Of a stretch of 64,000 bases of DNA, positions 10,194-22,026 are shown piece by piece. The stretch's first letter is position 1. Each line of letters opens with the position of its first letter. The notes below the pieces were generated by a model. That model searched no databases. It saw only the letters and a list, made by a program, of their open reading frames with translations, and was not told the DNA's origin. Source of the stretch: Ancylostoma caninum (lineage: Eukaryota; Nematoda; Chromadorea; Rhabditida; Ancylostomatidae); the NCBI GenBank assembly GCA_037903475.1, contig JBAJFG010000269.1, forward strand, positions 310,001-374,000, in the 5' to 3' direction. The translations under genes were made by a program, and so were the position numbers.

Positions 10194-13100
10194 ATGTTTG
10201 AACTTTGTTCTCTTAGAGCTCCTCACCAACTGGTAAAGGCGGAAAGAAGGTTTGACGCTATTCCTGCTGCGACGAGATTAACTCATCAGTTGCTCCACCC
10301 AGTGAAGGTAGGCTACTTCTACTTACAACGACTTTTGAAAATGTGTTTTCCTAAACGGCCATCTTCTGTTTTTTTTTATTTGCTTTTTTTTCAAACATTG
10401 AAAATGGTGGGGAGGTCTGTTTCCCGCGATTGGGTCATGGTGACGCGACACGGGAAGGGATTCCGAGGATTGGGTCCTTCAAAGGGAGTCAGTCACAGAA
10501 AGATAAACGGACCCGTTCCATCTTATGATGATCCACGGCCTGTTTTCCTCAATAGCTCCCCCATCCCCCTACTCCCAGTAAGATCTATTATAACGGTACG
10601 GAAAACGGTGTTCTGCGCTGTTGTTTTGTGTCCAGTTCTTGATGTTCTCCCCCCCCCCCCCCCGTGAATAGTTTCGTTGGAAGAGAAACGGTTCTACGTT
10701 GAGCTAAACATTAGCAACCCAGCAACCCTAATGCACTATCACCAGCACGGGTTTTCAGATAAATTTCAGATCGTACTTGCATGTTTTTTTTCTGTTGCTG
10801 GCTCCTTTATTAAAACAACCATGGTCTTGTCTTCTTTTCATTGGTAGTTTTTGCACCACTTCGGCTTCGGCTTCGCCATTCGGCTGAAAACTTTTGGGTC
10901 ATCTATAGGTATGTGCTAGAATTTCTGATTTGTTTCAGGCTCGACGTAAGCTGGCTATGAAGCGGACCACAGTCTCTCCGTGTCCGCCTGCTACAACATC
11001 AAATCAAAAAGCAACGATACCGGGGTGTCAAACCACCCGTAAACCATGTACGTAGGTGCACTGTTGGTTTGAGTTTACAGTTACCTTCATATACTAGGTC
11101 TTCCGAATGTTCATGTGAATTTCGGGATGTTAAGGAATACATCATTCTTATGAATAAAATTAAAGTTTTCCATTCAAAAAAGCAGGGCAGTGTTTCACCT
11201 CATAACATTAGAAAATGAAGTTTTGAATTCGAGTTCACTTGACTCTTTCATTCTTTCAGTTCTTATCTTTCAGTTCATGTAAATACACGTGTGGACAACT
11301 CGCTACTTGTTACAACCAAGAAGTTTATCGCATTGAAAAGCGCCAATGATGTATGTTTCTGGTGCATTGCCTGCTCCTGAACAGTATATTTTCTCTTGGA
11401 TTCAGACTGTGAACTTGAACGACGCTGCTGAGGAACTCAACGTGCCAAAACGGCGATTATACGACATCACTAACGTGCTTGAGGGTATCGATCTTGTTGA
11501 AAAGATTGGCAAGAACAGTATACGATGGAAGTGAGTCTGAGTCTGTAACAGTTGCAAGAAGGCTATCTCTATATGCCCTCGGTCAGTGGTTGGTTGACAG
11601 TTTGCAGTCAAAAATCGCACTGCAGAATTTTTGTATCATATATTACCTACAGTTTGGGTTGAAGGGAAATTGCTGATGTCTGTAGCGCGCCGGTCGGTTC
11701 ACTTTGAAGTGGTCAGGATCCCGCATAACATCACGGTCTCACAAGCGGAACGTTTTACCGCTACGATCACCTTGGAAATGGTCTCCTAGCTTATATTTCG
11801 TTGTTTCCCTCTAACAAGCTTTTTCTATGGACGTCTTTCGACGAGTCAGGTTTTCAAGTTTCTGGCCATGCCTGTCTACATCAGTAGATTCGTATAGGGA
11901 AGGGGTCATCGAGTAAGTGCTATGTTTTAAAAAGATGTCATATCTGAGACGGATGCCCTTCTTATTGCGAACTCTTATGTGAAGATTATCAGTAAAAACA
12001 ATTCTAGTGAATGTTTTCGAATCTATGGTAACGTCTAGTTTTGATGAGAAAGTGTTCCCGCAAACTGAATCAATCCCACTCTGGACGGCGAAAGTCGATT
12101 GTAGTGGTCTGTTAAGGAATTTTGCACATTCATCGGTCATATTCCCTGCCTTCATTATATGTATTTTTGTTTGTATATTTCGAATTGGAGTCTCGGAAGT
12201 GCAACTAGTTCGAACAAAAATTTGTCCATAGACCCAAAAGGTACGGCGGCGGCTTTAGACTACTGTGATCATCAATTACTGTACCGTTCAAATCGATTTT
12301 TCACTGTTTTTGCTCAGGAGTTCACGTGGACATGTCTACTGGAGTTCTCCAGTGAGCTGAACACGATTATGACAACCATGTCGCTCTAATATACATGTCT
12401 ATTGACCTATCGGTTTTACTGATTTTTCATTATTTTTGTCCAGTGGTCGATGAAGACGTGTCCAGTTGGGTTTTGTAATACGCATCCTGTAGACAGGGGT
12501 GTGTATCATCGTGAGGGAAAACGGGGCGTGGTATGGTTCTGCGATTGGTTCATTCAAACCATCATCCCGACCTCAACGGTTGACTCGTTCTCTTCGCGAT
12601 TCCACTATACATGACCATGCAGAATTTGAATGCGACCGAGACGAGTTGATCGTGAAGGGCGGGAAGTTTTCCCTCACGATGATACATACCCTGTAGACAG
12701 AGTTTCCTCGTCTCTGTGAATATGTAGAAGTAATCTTGAGCATTAGCTGTCGTTTGTGTTAGAAATAGCTTAAGCAGACTTAACTATCCGAATTCCATGA
12801 TCTTACACAACTATGGCAGTTTGATGTTCGGAAATTCGGTCACAATCAACTTGCGCTCATTGTATAGGGTAAAAGTAGCTCACCATGCAGTAAGTGCCCG
12901 TCCCTCAGCTGACGGTATCGCTCAGGCGCCGTCGCTTCTTTCCTCTGAGCTTTCGTATCCCGTGGGTCCACCACGGTGGACACCCAACCGATGGCTATTC
13001 TACCGTTATCCCCCGATTATCCCCTAGTTATCCCACGATTATAGGATCCACCCCCACCTGTCCCACCGTTACCCCACCGTTGTTATCACTCCCTTGATGA

Positions 13101-16100
13101 GCCCACCATTTCCCCACGGTTGCCCCTCCAAACTCGTCCACCCTACGTTGGAACCCTCATTTGCCCACCCACTGTCATTCCACCGTGTTTCCATCCCCAT
13201 GGTGGAACACGGTTTGCCCCCCCCTCACTTCATCCTCACGGAGGAATATTTTGAAATTGTCACCAAATTTCTTAAGAGATTGTCGTAATCAGTGGCTGAA
13301 CATCGCTCCAAACACTCAAGCAATGATATAACCCCTCGTACAAAACTTTTTAGGACCGTGAGATATATCTGAAGTTTTACTCTAAGAATACCACTTCGAT
13401 CGTGTAAATGTTGTGGATCATGTCAGTTCGGGTCACCGCTTACGTCTCATAAGAGTGCTGTCAAGGCGGTCCTCCTAATCACGGAAACTAGGAAATTTTT
13501 CCTGTACAGCAGATTTTCCTCGTGTTAACGTAAAATGTAAACCTGGCTAAAGTGCGTAGCAGTGCGATAGGGCGTTCATTTTGGACTAATTTTGGTAAGA
13601 GTAAGGAAGAGCACAGTTGGGTATGGACATGATATCTATTGGGTAGTAGGTTCTTTGCATCCAGTAGATTTCGGAACCATGGAGGTCCTTGCGCAGGTGT
13701 CGAAGGCTTCATTGGGTATCTCGGTTTTCATGGAGCCGCATCCGCCATTTGCCTTGGAATCTCGGAGTCTGCCTCGGTATTGCCTTGATTTGTTTCTAAA
13801 TCCACCTAAAATAAGCCCGGAAGTTCCTGGTTTCACCATGGAAATCCCTCAGTTCCCCTTACGAAAATCCTTTGGTTTCGCCACGGAAACCCTCTATTTG
13901 CCCACGGAAGCCCCCCGCCTAGCTCATTATGGCCCCACCACTTGCCCAGTGTTGACATGCCGAATATCACCCATGGGATAACGATAGATCCACCGTGGTA
14001 CAAAACTTCAGAATAGGTGGTGACGGTAATTTTAGCGAAACCTAATATATTTACTAGTTACAGATTTCTACATTCAGTTACAATTTGTTTTAAACACGTC
14101 GATAATTAAGTGTTCGCGCATATTGCAGGCCTTTCACTTCACCATTCCCAATTCCTGCACTCTTACTTGCAATCTTTTTCTCTGTCACTTTTCCCAGTGA
14201 GACAGACTATATTCATTGTCGTTTATGCATGAAAATTATCTGTTATCTTTTTTTTAAATTATCGTTTCGGTTCCAAAACCAGTAGATCTACCTGGAATAT
14301 TCGGAGAAACCACTCCCGGGATTTAAAAAAATCTTAAGGAAGTCAACGGGGCTTTCATTCGGATCCTCGCCGCATATGTGACTCTACAAATGTTAGATGT
14401 CTGAACTTCTCAGCAATTGAAGAAATGGTGAATGAAAAATCACTTGTTTCTTTGCTTTACCAGCTTATGCACGTTTTCAATGTTATTGAGTCATACCATT
14501 CCGTCAGTCATAGTAGCAGACATTACTACCGTTTCAGTTTCAATCACTATTCTACCGCTTCATTTGTACTGCACTTGCAGAACAAATGATGGAGACGTAT
14601 CTGTACTTGACGCTTTGAAGTCGGAGTGTAAGAATTTGCGGGCGGAGGAGATGGAACTCGACGCAGTTCTTCATGACCTCACATCCACGATAAAGCTTAC
14701 AAAAGAAGACCCTACGAACAACCCTCAAGGGTAAGTAATCTTGAGAATTGAAGGGAATGTAAGAAAATAATAAAGTGGAACACTTCGTTCCTGTGTACAG
14801 CATGCATGCAAATTATTGGCGCACGCTTTTTTGATTCCCAAATAGGCACGGTTAGGCGAATTCATAAGCAGTATTGTAGGTATGTTCGCCTAAGTCATTC
14901 TACAGTTCTCTTTCTAAACCTGTACAGACTTGAGCGATGACATTGCCATTAGCACACAATTTTCACTTCACAAGGTACTTCACGGGGTTTTGGAGGACGA
15001 CTTTCAGTGAGTCTAATCTCCTCTATCTAATAGCGAAGACCCAGCATCACCACATGCCTAAATGCCTAAATGGGTGCCCATCAGATTGCGAATGAAACGA
15101 TTAATGGAGAGAACCTCCATAAGCGATCAATTCGAGAACATCGTAAAAACCACCTTTGAGGGTGAAAACTGACGCTGAGTTTGTCTGCAAGAACTACGTT
15201 TTTCCCTCAAAATTGTGGTTTCTGCAGGATTTGGGAACATCTTTCAGATAGGCTTTGGCTATTGATTTGCATTGGTGAGATCTCGAAAACGAATAAAATC
15301 TGTCCATCAGATGTAACGCATTTTCAGCCCGTGACTATCATTTGGTTGTCCCACCAGATATAGAAATTCGGACTTAATGAAAGTCCACTTCAGGAAAACT
15401 TGTGAATGAGGGGAGGGGAGTGGGGGGGGGGGGGGGGCAGGCAGTGACCAACCGCGTTCTAACAGTGATTTCACTAAAATGTTTTCTCGAACCTGCCCAG
15501 ACGCAAAATGAAGACTTGTGGAAAACTAGCAGTTGTGTACGGTAGAAGTCTGTTTATGCGCACATAACTAAAGCGTGGCTTACGAATTCGTCTGATCGTC
15601 TCTGTTAGGGACTGGAAAATACAGGCGCCAATAATTTCTGTGCACATTACTATATTATATTATATTATATTACTTGTCTTGTTTCTCGTTTCTTTCTCCT
15701 GAGCCGTAGCCAAGACTGATATAGCACTTTATTCGGCTACCGTTTCGGCTTAGACGCCTTCGTCAGAGCCTGGAAAGTAAAGGAATAAAGTAATCTTCCC
15801 CCACAAACGTCTCATCGTCTGCTGAAGAATCCAACGTATGGTAAACAAAAGGCAACCGATTGGGTTAAAGGGATGGTACAATTCGCTCACCTTGTACATT
15901 GCCAAGCAGGACTTTGGGCTACCGTCAGCTAGACACACGTTAACGTTAGTGGTAGGGGAAGGGGAGAGGTCATACCAAGGTTCATTGAACGTCGAACATG
16001 GAATCCATTTGTCTTGTATTCATTTATTTGAAGGTGCAAGCAAACGCTGATGCGGTAGACAATACATAGATATCACATATATAGTAAATACAGTGGCGGC

Positions 16101-19100
16101 CACATATTTAGCACGCTGCCAGTTTCAAGCGATCAATTCTCGAGAATATGATGAGGCATAGTGTTTCTTACTTCTGCTCTACCTCTCAAGAAAATGTTTC
16201 TCAGTGGAACTGCGCTCATTCTTCGCGTTTGGAGCTCAAAATGCAATACTTTTTTTGAAGGTATTTTCGTCGCACTCTTACATCAATTTATCAAATCGAG
16301 GCAAAATGTAATTTTATTCTAGATATTAGTTATCATTTTGCTATAGTAGTTTAGATGCCAGTTGTTCCCCTCAGGGAAGAACAGAGACTGTCAACATGGC
16401 TAAAAATTAGGAAAAAAAAAGGATTCATGGTGATTACAAGCAAAAAGCATGCACGTTGGCTGTGGATTTCTCTCCGATTTGTGGTACTAACAGGCATCAA
16501 GGTACTCACAGGAAAATTCCAACGCTTGCGTTATTCTCGAGATTCAATAAAATTAAATTTTTGACAAATTTGACGGTCTGTTTCTGTCTCTGGCTCCAGC
16601 TGGTACGGAGAGTGCACGAGTAGCTTTCATAGTATAATGTTAAAGAGAAGAGTGCTCAACTTAATTCATCACTTCACTTCTGTCCATAAGCAGATACAAA
16701 ACTTTTACACCTAGTTTGAAAAAAGTGACGAAATTAAGATTTTATTCTTAATTCCAGCTCCAACTGATTCTATGCCAATGATAAGCAAGGGCAAGGAAGC
16801 CTCCATAGAGCCTCAACACGTACTCGAAGTTGGTTTTGATTGCTCATCCTGGAGCAGAGATGTGCAAAAAAAATGTGTGGTTGAAAATTGTGGGTGTGCT
16901 AAATATGTATCCGCCACTGTACATACAGAACACAAATATGCAATACAAAGTAGTGAAGTGTATTGATTCTAGGAAGCCAATGAGCGAGTTTTGACTATGG
17001 CCAATTTCTTAAATGCAGGGGAGGCATGCGAAGAATGTAATAAGGAGTTTGTTCGAAGAATATAATAAGCAGTTTGTTGAGTTCAACCGCGACGCTGATC
17101 GTGAAGCTTTTGAGCCTGGCCTGTGTTCTAGCAACCGGAGCATTCAGTTTTGTGCTTCCACCTTTGGTTTTGGAGTTCGTCGAGGTGAAAAATTCAGTTG
17201 AAGTTCAGTTGATTTTAGTTCTCTCAGTAGCTGTTTTGAAGGCCATCACTAGATCGTCGTTTTTCCTTCCAAGTACTACACAAACTGGATAGATTAAATT
17301 GTTTCCTTCTTTGATTTCTTTTCAGGTATATGTATATGTATTTGTAATCAAGACCACTACGGCGCATAACAAGTTTGCGAGTGAAATTGTTCTGTACACT
17401 CTCTAATAGAATTATGTCTTTCTTTTTATTCGAAGGGAAAACAGTTGTGTCATCATGCAGTGATAAAATGCAAATTGTTCACTGCCTATGAGAAACATGC
17501 GCTGAAATTTTCAGCTATTGACTGTAGCGTGATTTCTCTATATTCAGCTACATTCGAATTCGGGATCTGCGTGCTCTGGATGAATTTAGACACCAGACGT
17601 TGATTGCTGTGAAGTCTATGCCTGATGTGCAATGCTGCATTGAGGTAAGCGTTACGGTTTCATTATCGAGATCTAAAGACATATTCTACTTTCCTAGGTG
17701 GCTGATCCTACCATAACCGGGAAGTTCCAGATGAAGATTGCAACTGACAACTACTCAGCGTTGAGGGCATTTTTATGTCCATCAAATTCATCTGTATACT
17801 CCAGTGTCGATGATGTTTTGTGCACAGGTATCATGGCCATCCTATCCTCATAACTGTCACCTTTGCATTTGGGTAAAGAGTGGTGCTGGATGGGGGGGGG
17901 GGGGGGGGGGGCACTCGCTCATTCATTAACTGTGAGTGAATAGCGAGAATCATTCGAGCGCAGTTCTTGACTGGCCCCCGAAATTGAGGCATGCATACGC
18001 ATATTCCGGATGCAGTCGTCAGTTTCATCAATGAGCAGGGCCATGGAAGGTCTGCTTCCTTTTTTTGCGTGATGTTGGTGGACATTCATGCTTTTTTAAG
18101 CTTGCTTTTTTTCTTTTTCATGTTACAGTCTCACACCTGAGTCGCATATTTTCGCATAGTTCTCGAGGGACATAACATGTTTTTGTAGCGACCTATCTAT
18201 GGAATACGTGGCTATATTCAATCAAATGAAATAATTTTATGTCAGCATGTCTTCGACTTTTCTAGGCTATTAATTTTAGAAGTTTTATTTTCGATGTTGA
18301 CTATGTTCTTCCCACTTTCTTTTATGCCCTTGTTCCTACGCAAATCTTGCTTCCCACCACCAGCGGTGCTTGCTTCTTCCGCCGTGTTTGAAAGCTATTT
18401 ACAGATGGTCGCTCGTGTGATCCCTGTGCTTCCTCTAGTGCGTCGGATGAACCGTCAGTGTTTCAAACAGACCCTTATGTTGTCGCTAGAGAAAACGAAG
18501 AAGTCAAACCTCCTGTCATTAACGAAAACAGCTCTATGAGTGACATTGTTCTACCGACAACCCAACGTCGACACGATTCCTTATCGGACTTGATCACACC
18601 AGATAAGATGTTCCACAATGTTGGGATGGGTGTGAGCCCGCTGAAGGTATGTTTTTTCTTCATTTTTCTTAAGACAAAATATTGTTACACTAGCAGCGCT
18701 ACGGCATGTAAACTGCATTCAGGCTCATTTTGTAAATTGCATTGGCTCATTTTCTGCCTGGTCAAAACCCACCAAATTTCGCTTTCGAGACCTGCCCTAC
18801 TTTTTGATAATTTTGGTGGCAAGCAGTGGCACACATTATATTCTCTTGGAATTTTACCACGTGGCTGCCACTTCTCCCAGCTCCGTAATCTCGCATTTTA
18901 TGAAAAAAAAATTTTGCCAAACATGACCACATAAAAATGACAATCTTCGATTTCTTCGCTTCGCTATTTCCCGAGTTCTGTGCATAGGGTGTCAGAGAGG
19001 TGCAAGCAATGACCTTTACTTATCAAATTATTTATGCCGCTTGCCAAGCTTCGATAAAATCGTGGAAGAAAATGAAATAGGTGAAAAACGTCCACATAAC

Positions 19101-19293
19101 TTGTACCAACCTAACATTTCATCATTTGCAGATGCTGCTTGATTCGCACACTCAATTCCTGAGCAATGATGCCGATTCAGCGAACTTTCTTCTACCTCAC
19201 GATAGGATCGACTCCGACCTTTACAACTTTCCATCGACAGGACTCAGTATCAGTGATCTCTTCTGCTCATCAGATTGGGAATTGCCTCAGTGA
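10194..19293 (+). CDS. E2F family transcription factor, 9 exons, about 401 aa
   Basis: E2F proteins pair with DP to control S-phase genes and are held in check by Rb-type pocket proteins. Proposed exons: 10194-10307, 10939-11047, 11274-11350, 11406-11530, 14581-14730, 17548-17644, 17698-17827, 18405-18646, 19132-19293. Every junction is GT-AG and all phases agree. The DNA-binding domain (about residues 76-142) includes [14 protein letters not shown] and the signature [19 protein letters not shown], ending NSIRWK. A leucine-rich dimerisation helix follows (about 149-190, [19 protein letters not shown]). The marked box (about 193-260) includes [17 protein letters not shown] and ALRAFLCP. The last 15 residues, [15 protein letters not shown], match the pocket-protein-binding motif. 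The 3' end is secure. The 5' end is not: the ATG at 10194 is the first in frame, but an acceptor at 10215-10216 could make this an internal exon. The motifs do not let me choose between the nematode E2F paralogues. Confidence 0.87.
10650..10664 (+). repeat. Poly(C) tract in E2F intron 1
   Basis: A run of about 15 C within the 631-bp first intron. An open frame running into it is intronic read-through, not coding. Confidence 0.8.
12497..12691. mobile_element. 195-bp MITE with 9-bp target duplication (Mutator-like)
   Basis: The terminal inverted repeats are about 26 bp with one mismatch, starting GGGTGTGTATCATCGTGAGG on the left and its GGGTATG variant on the right. They are bordered by identical 9-bp direct repeats TGTAGACAG at 12488-12496 and 12692-12700. 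A 9-bp duplication is typical of Mutator-like elements. It is non-coding and lies in E2F intron 4. Confidence 0.85.
12950..13980 (+). repeat. Degenerate CCCACCGTT-type minisatellite, two blocks
   Basis: Blocks at about 12950-13230 and 13660-13980 consist of degenerate short units of the CCCACCGTTNNCCC and CCCACGGAA type, giving proline-rich chance frames. They lie in E2F intron 4. Unit boundaries are too eroded to count copies. Confidence 0.45.
15421..15438 (+). repeat. Poly(G) tract
   Basis: A G-rich run (interrupted by one T near its start) within E2F intron 5. A second, longer poly(G) run lies at about 17892-17911 in intron 7. Confidence 0.8.
15690..15850 (-). mobile_element. Penelope-like element terminal fragment with hammerhead-like core
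   Basis: On the minus strand, CTGACGA (15766-15760) is followed by a short AGGC...GCC stem with a loop and then GAAA (15746-15743), the conserved core of a type-I hammerhead ribozyme. It is followed by GGTAGCCGAATAAAGTGC. The same CTGANGA-AGGC-GCC-GAAA layout is in the Penelope-like element at 28.9-29.9 kb. Penelope-like elements are known to carry hammerhead motifs in their terminal repeats. Stems I and III could not be assigned confidently by eye. A short TATTA microsatellite precedes it at about 15653-15673. Confidence 0.45.
16091..16919. mobile_element. Tc1/mariner-type element, 829 bp, no intact transposase
   Basis: It starts CAGTGGCGGCCACATATTTA and ends with the inverted counterpart (CAGTGGCGGATACATATTTA read from the other strand). 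It is bordered by TA at 16089-16090 and 16920-16921, the target duplication of Tc1/mariner elements. It sits in E2F intron 5. No transposase frame could be recognised, so it is non-autonomous or decayed. Confidence 0.75.
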
Positions 19294-21752
19294 GCTAGCT
19301 ACACGAAGATCTAGAATCACGTACTCTTTTCTTATTTGCTTTCAAGCAAGAGGTATTGCGAGAGCGCCTGACAGTAGAAACTGTTTCTATAGCTAGTCTT
19401 CATTGTGAGATCTCCACATTGAAAGATTTGGAGAATTCGCCACATTTGATCTTTCTTATTCGTTTTGTACCTCTTACATTCTCATAGACGCATTTTTACT
19501 ACGGTGACAAAACTGTTTCTTAACATTTAATACCAGCCTTTTGCACTAGCTGAGAAATGTATAGAGGATTCAGCGAAAATAGGTGTGGCTTCAAGGTTAA
19601 GGGTATCGTTTATACTCGTTACCATCATTCGTATGAATTCGGTCATTTGAGTGAAAAATTCGAATGATCGGATTTATTCGGAAGTTTGCGTATTCGAAAA
19701 TCTCTGAACCAAGTCGGATAGTCGCGAAAGTTTTTCCTTACCTTCAATTTTATTGGATTACTCGAATATTCAAAATATTTTACATTTAAACGTTCGGGTA
19801 AATGTACTAGTATGGTTACCTTATGGCTACGTTTGGTATAGGTTAAACATTGAAATCGCCTTAATTTGGGCTTTCAGAGCTCTCGTTATTACTGCCCGAC
19901 ATTGCTGTCGTTTTCATCATGCAGCACATGTAAATTATTTAGCAAATATAAATCCCAATGTGTATATATATATATATATGTGCACAAATCTTAGTTGTTT
20001 TCGCTGTGCCAGGAGGATACATAGGGTTTGGCACGCTTCCTGTCCACCCTGTTGTTGAGATTTTAAAGGTCAGCTGTGCTGGTGCACACTTTAACAGTTA
20101 TGCCGCCTCCGTATATTCCATTCCCACGCGTTGATATAAATTTTGTTAAGAGTTGTCAAAGCTAACTACTATACATACATACTATACTATACATTTCTGT
20201 TCAACTGCAATGCTCTTGTATAGGATTCTTCTCACGAGTGTAAGAATCTGTTGGTTCTAGAGAGCTTTCGCTAGTATGTTGTTTAACCAATTGGTTCATA
20301 ATCATTGTTACGTCGGTGCGGTTGCTTCCTTCCGTCTTTTTTTTTTTGATTTAGATGTTTCGTTAAGAGTACATTAAATCTGCCTAATTTCCTCATATAT
20401 CGTTGTTTTGTTTCTGAAAATCAAGTGGGTTATTGCTCTGACGTGTATAAAACATCCACTGGAACAAGCATTTCCCTGTTCGTAATTGAGATCATCTCCG
20501 CTCAAGAAGAAATTCTGATGAAAATATACTGACCATACCAAAACTTGAGAAAGAACTTTACGGGACTTCATGACATGAACAGTTTTCTTTTAAAAGGAAG
20601 TGTAGCTGCAAAAGGTGGTAACGGAGTGAGCACTCACTTGTTGCTTAAGCTTTATTTTTGTTCCTAGCGCAAGCACATTGTTAGGGCGTCCTTGTTTCCC
20701 GGAAATAGTTGCTTATACTGTTTTTGAAATCCCATCTGCTTCGCGTTGTTTCAGTTTTGACAGGTTTTGATTCGCATACATGCTACATTGATTGTATTAT
20801 TCACTCACAATTATTTTCACTTTTCTTTACGTTTTTTTTTTGTCTATCGTGCGTTGCTTCCTTCAGCTTTACTTTGCTCTATGCCTAGTATTTTTCCGCA
20901 GTGGAAATCTCTCCTCAACGAGAGAGTGCTATTAATTACCGAAATTACTGGAACAGATTCGAGTTTGTACGTGCGTCCAGTTACCAGCAGAATTGGAAGT
21001 TAGATATAAGTTCCTGGCTCTCACTTCTGTAGGGGAAGACAAGGGATAGAAGCCAATTCAGCTTATGATTGAAAACCTACCTCATTTTCGTGCTGGGGGT
21101 TTTGCATATCAAGTTATCGCAATCCATCCGTCACTGCGATGTTCATGATTCGCTGCAAAAACACTGAGCTTTTGTTTGTGAGATCGTTATTTTGGGGAAA
21201 ACCATGATCGGGTCTTCACTTAGTGCGTTTTCTACGTGAAAGGTGCTATCACAACGGCGCGTGGGAAAGGAACTTCATGCTCCATACCTTCCGCTTCAAT
21301 TCTTGAAATACAAAGCTTACAAGGTGGTGCTCGGTATTTTTATAGTTAATCGATGCTGTGGTTTTCAAAAATGTCTCTGACTTTACATTTAGATTTGTTA
21401 AAGATAAATGCGTCTAGCTTTTTTGTGAGCTCGTGGAGAGATGTGGACGGATTAGCTGCTTGTCGAGGTGCCCATTCCAGGACTTGCTGGGATCTAGGCT
21501 GAGGTAAGGTAGTTAATCAAATTTGTGCACTGTTTACGTGATATTGAGAATTACTCAATAAAGCCTAGGCAGGCTGTAATGCCTTTGACTAGTTCGTGGT
21601 CTAGGGGAGGGGGGGGGCTAAAAAACCACTGCAGATAGTTCAGTATTTTCTCGTCTCTGAGCTTCATTATATAGGTATTTCTTTGGTTTTTCAAGTGAAG
21701 ACTCTTCATTGTCTCTATTCGTGAACAACCAAAGAACCCATCGCAGCACTTA
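19294..21752. other. Downstream of E2F; no supported gene
   Basis: It contains the presumed 3' UTR of the E2F gene (no clear AATAAA seen), a TA microsatellite at about 19962-19979 and short ATAC repeats near 20165-20195. A possible exon at 20900-21003, after the acceptor TTTTTCCGCAG, reads WKSLLNERVLLITEI but has no partner exons that I can find. Confidence 0.4.
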
Positions 21753-21754
21753 TA

Positions 21755-22024
21755 CAGTGGACGTCAATGGCGTTAGCGCATTCGCGGCCTCGAGAAAGAG
21801 GACGCGCAACCGCGACGCGCGCGCAGTAACCGAGTTTTCTGCTGCTGTTATACTATTTCTAGCGGCTTTTCTACCCGATTTTAAGCATTTACGACCAAAT
21901 CGGGAAGAAAAGAGCCTAGAAGTATCATTCCGGCGGCAAACGATACCGATCTCGGCACACGCGGCGCGGTCGCGCTGCGTCCTTCCCGAGGCCGCAGATG
22001 GGTCACCGCCATTGCCGTCCACTG
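21755..22024. mobile_element. Palindromic TA-flanked MITE, 270 bp
   Basis: The two halves are reverse complements almost throughout, meeting in an A/T-rich centre around GATTTTAAGCATTTACGACC. The ends are CAGTGGACGTCAATGGCG and the inverted counterpart, with TA on both sides (21753-21754, 22025-22026). It is GC-rich and CpG-rich. The opposed open frames on the two strands are palindrome artefacts. Confidence 0.8.
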
Positions 22025-22026
22025 TA

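Noticed and set aside
10194..10667. 157-codon frame as one exon
   Set aside because: Only the first 38 codons agree with the E2F exon chain; the rest is intron running into poly(C).
20900..21003. Possible exon reading WKSLLNERVLLITEI...
   Set aside because: Vaguely like a Tudor strand pattern, but it is a single exon with no partner and no firm motif.
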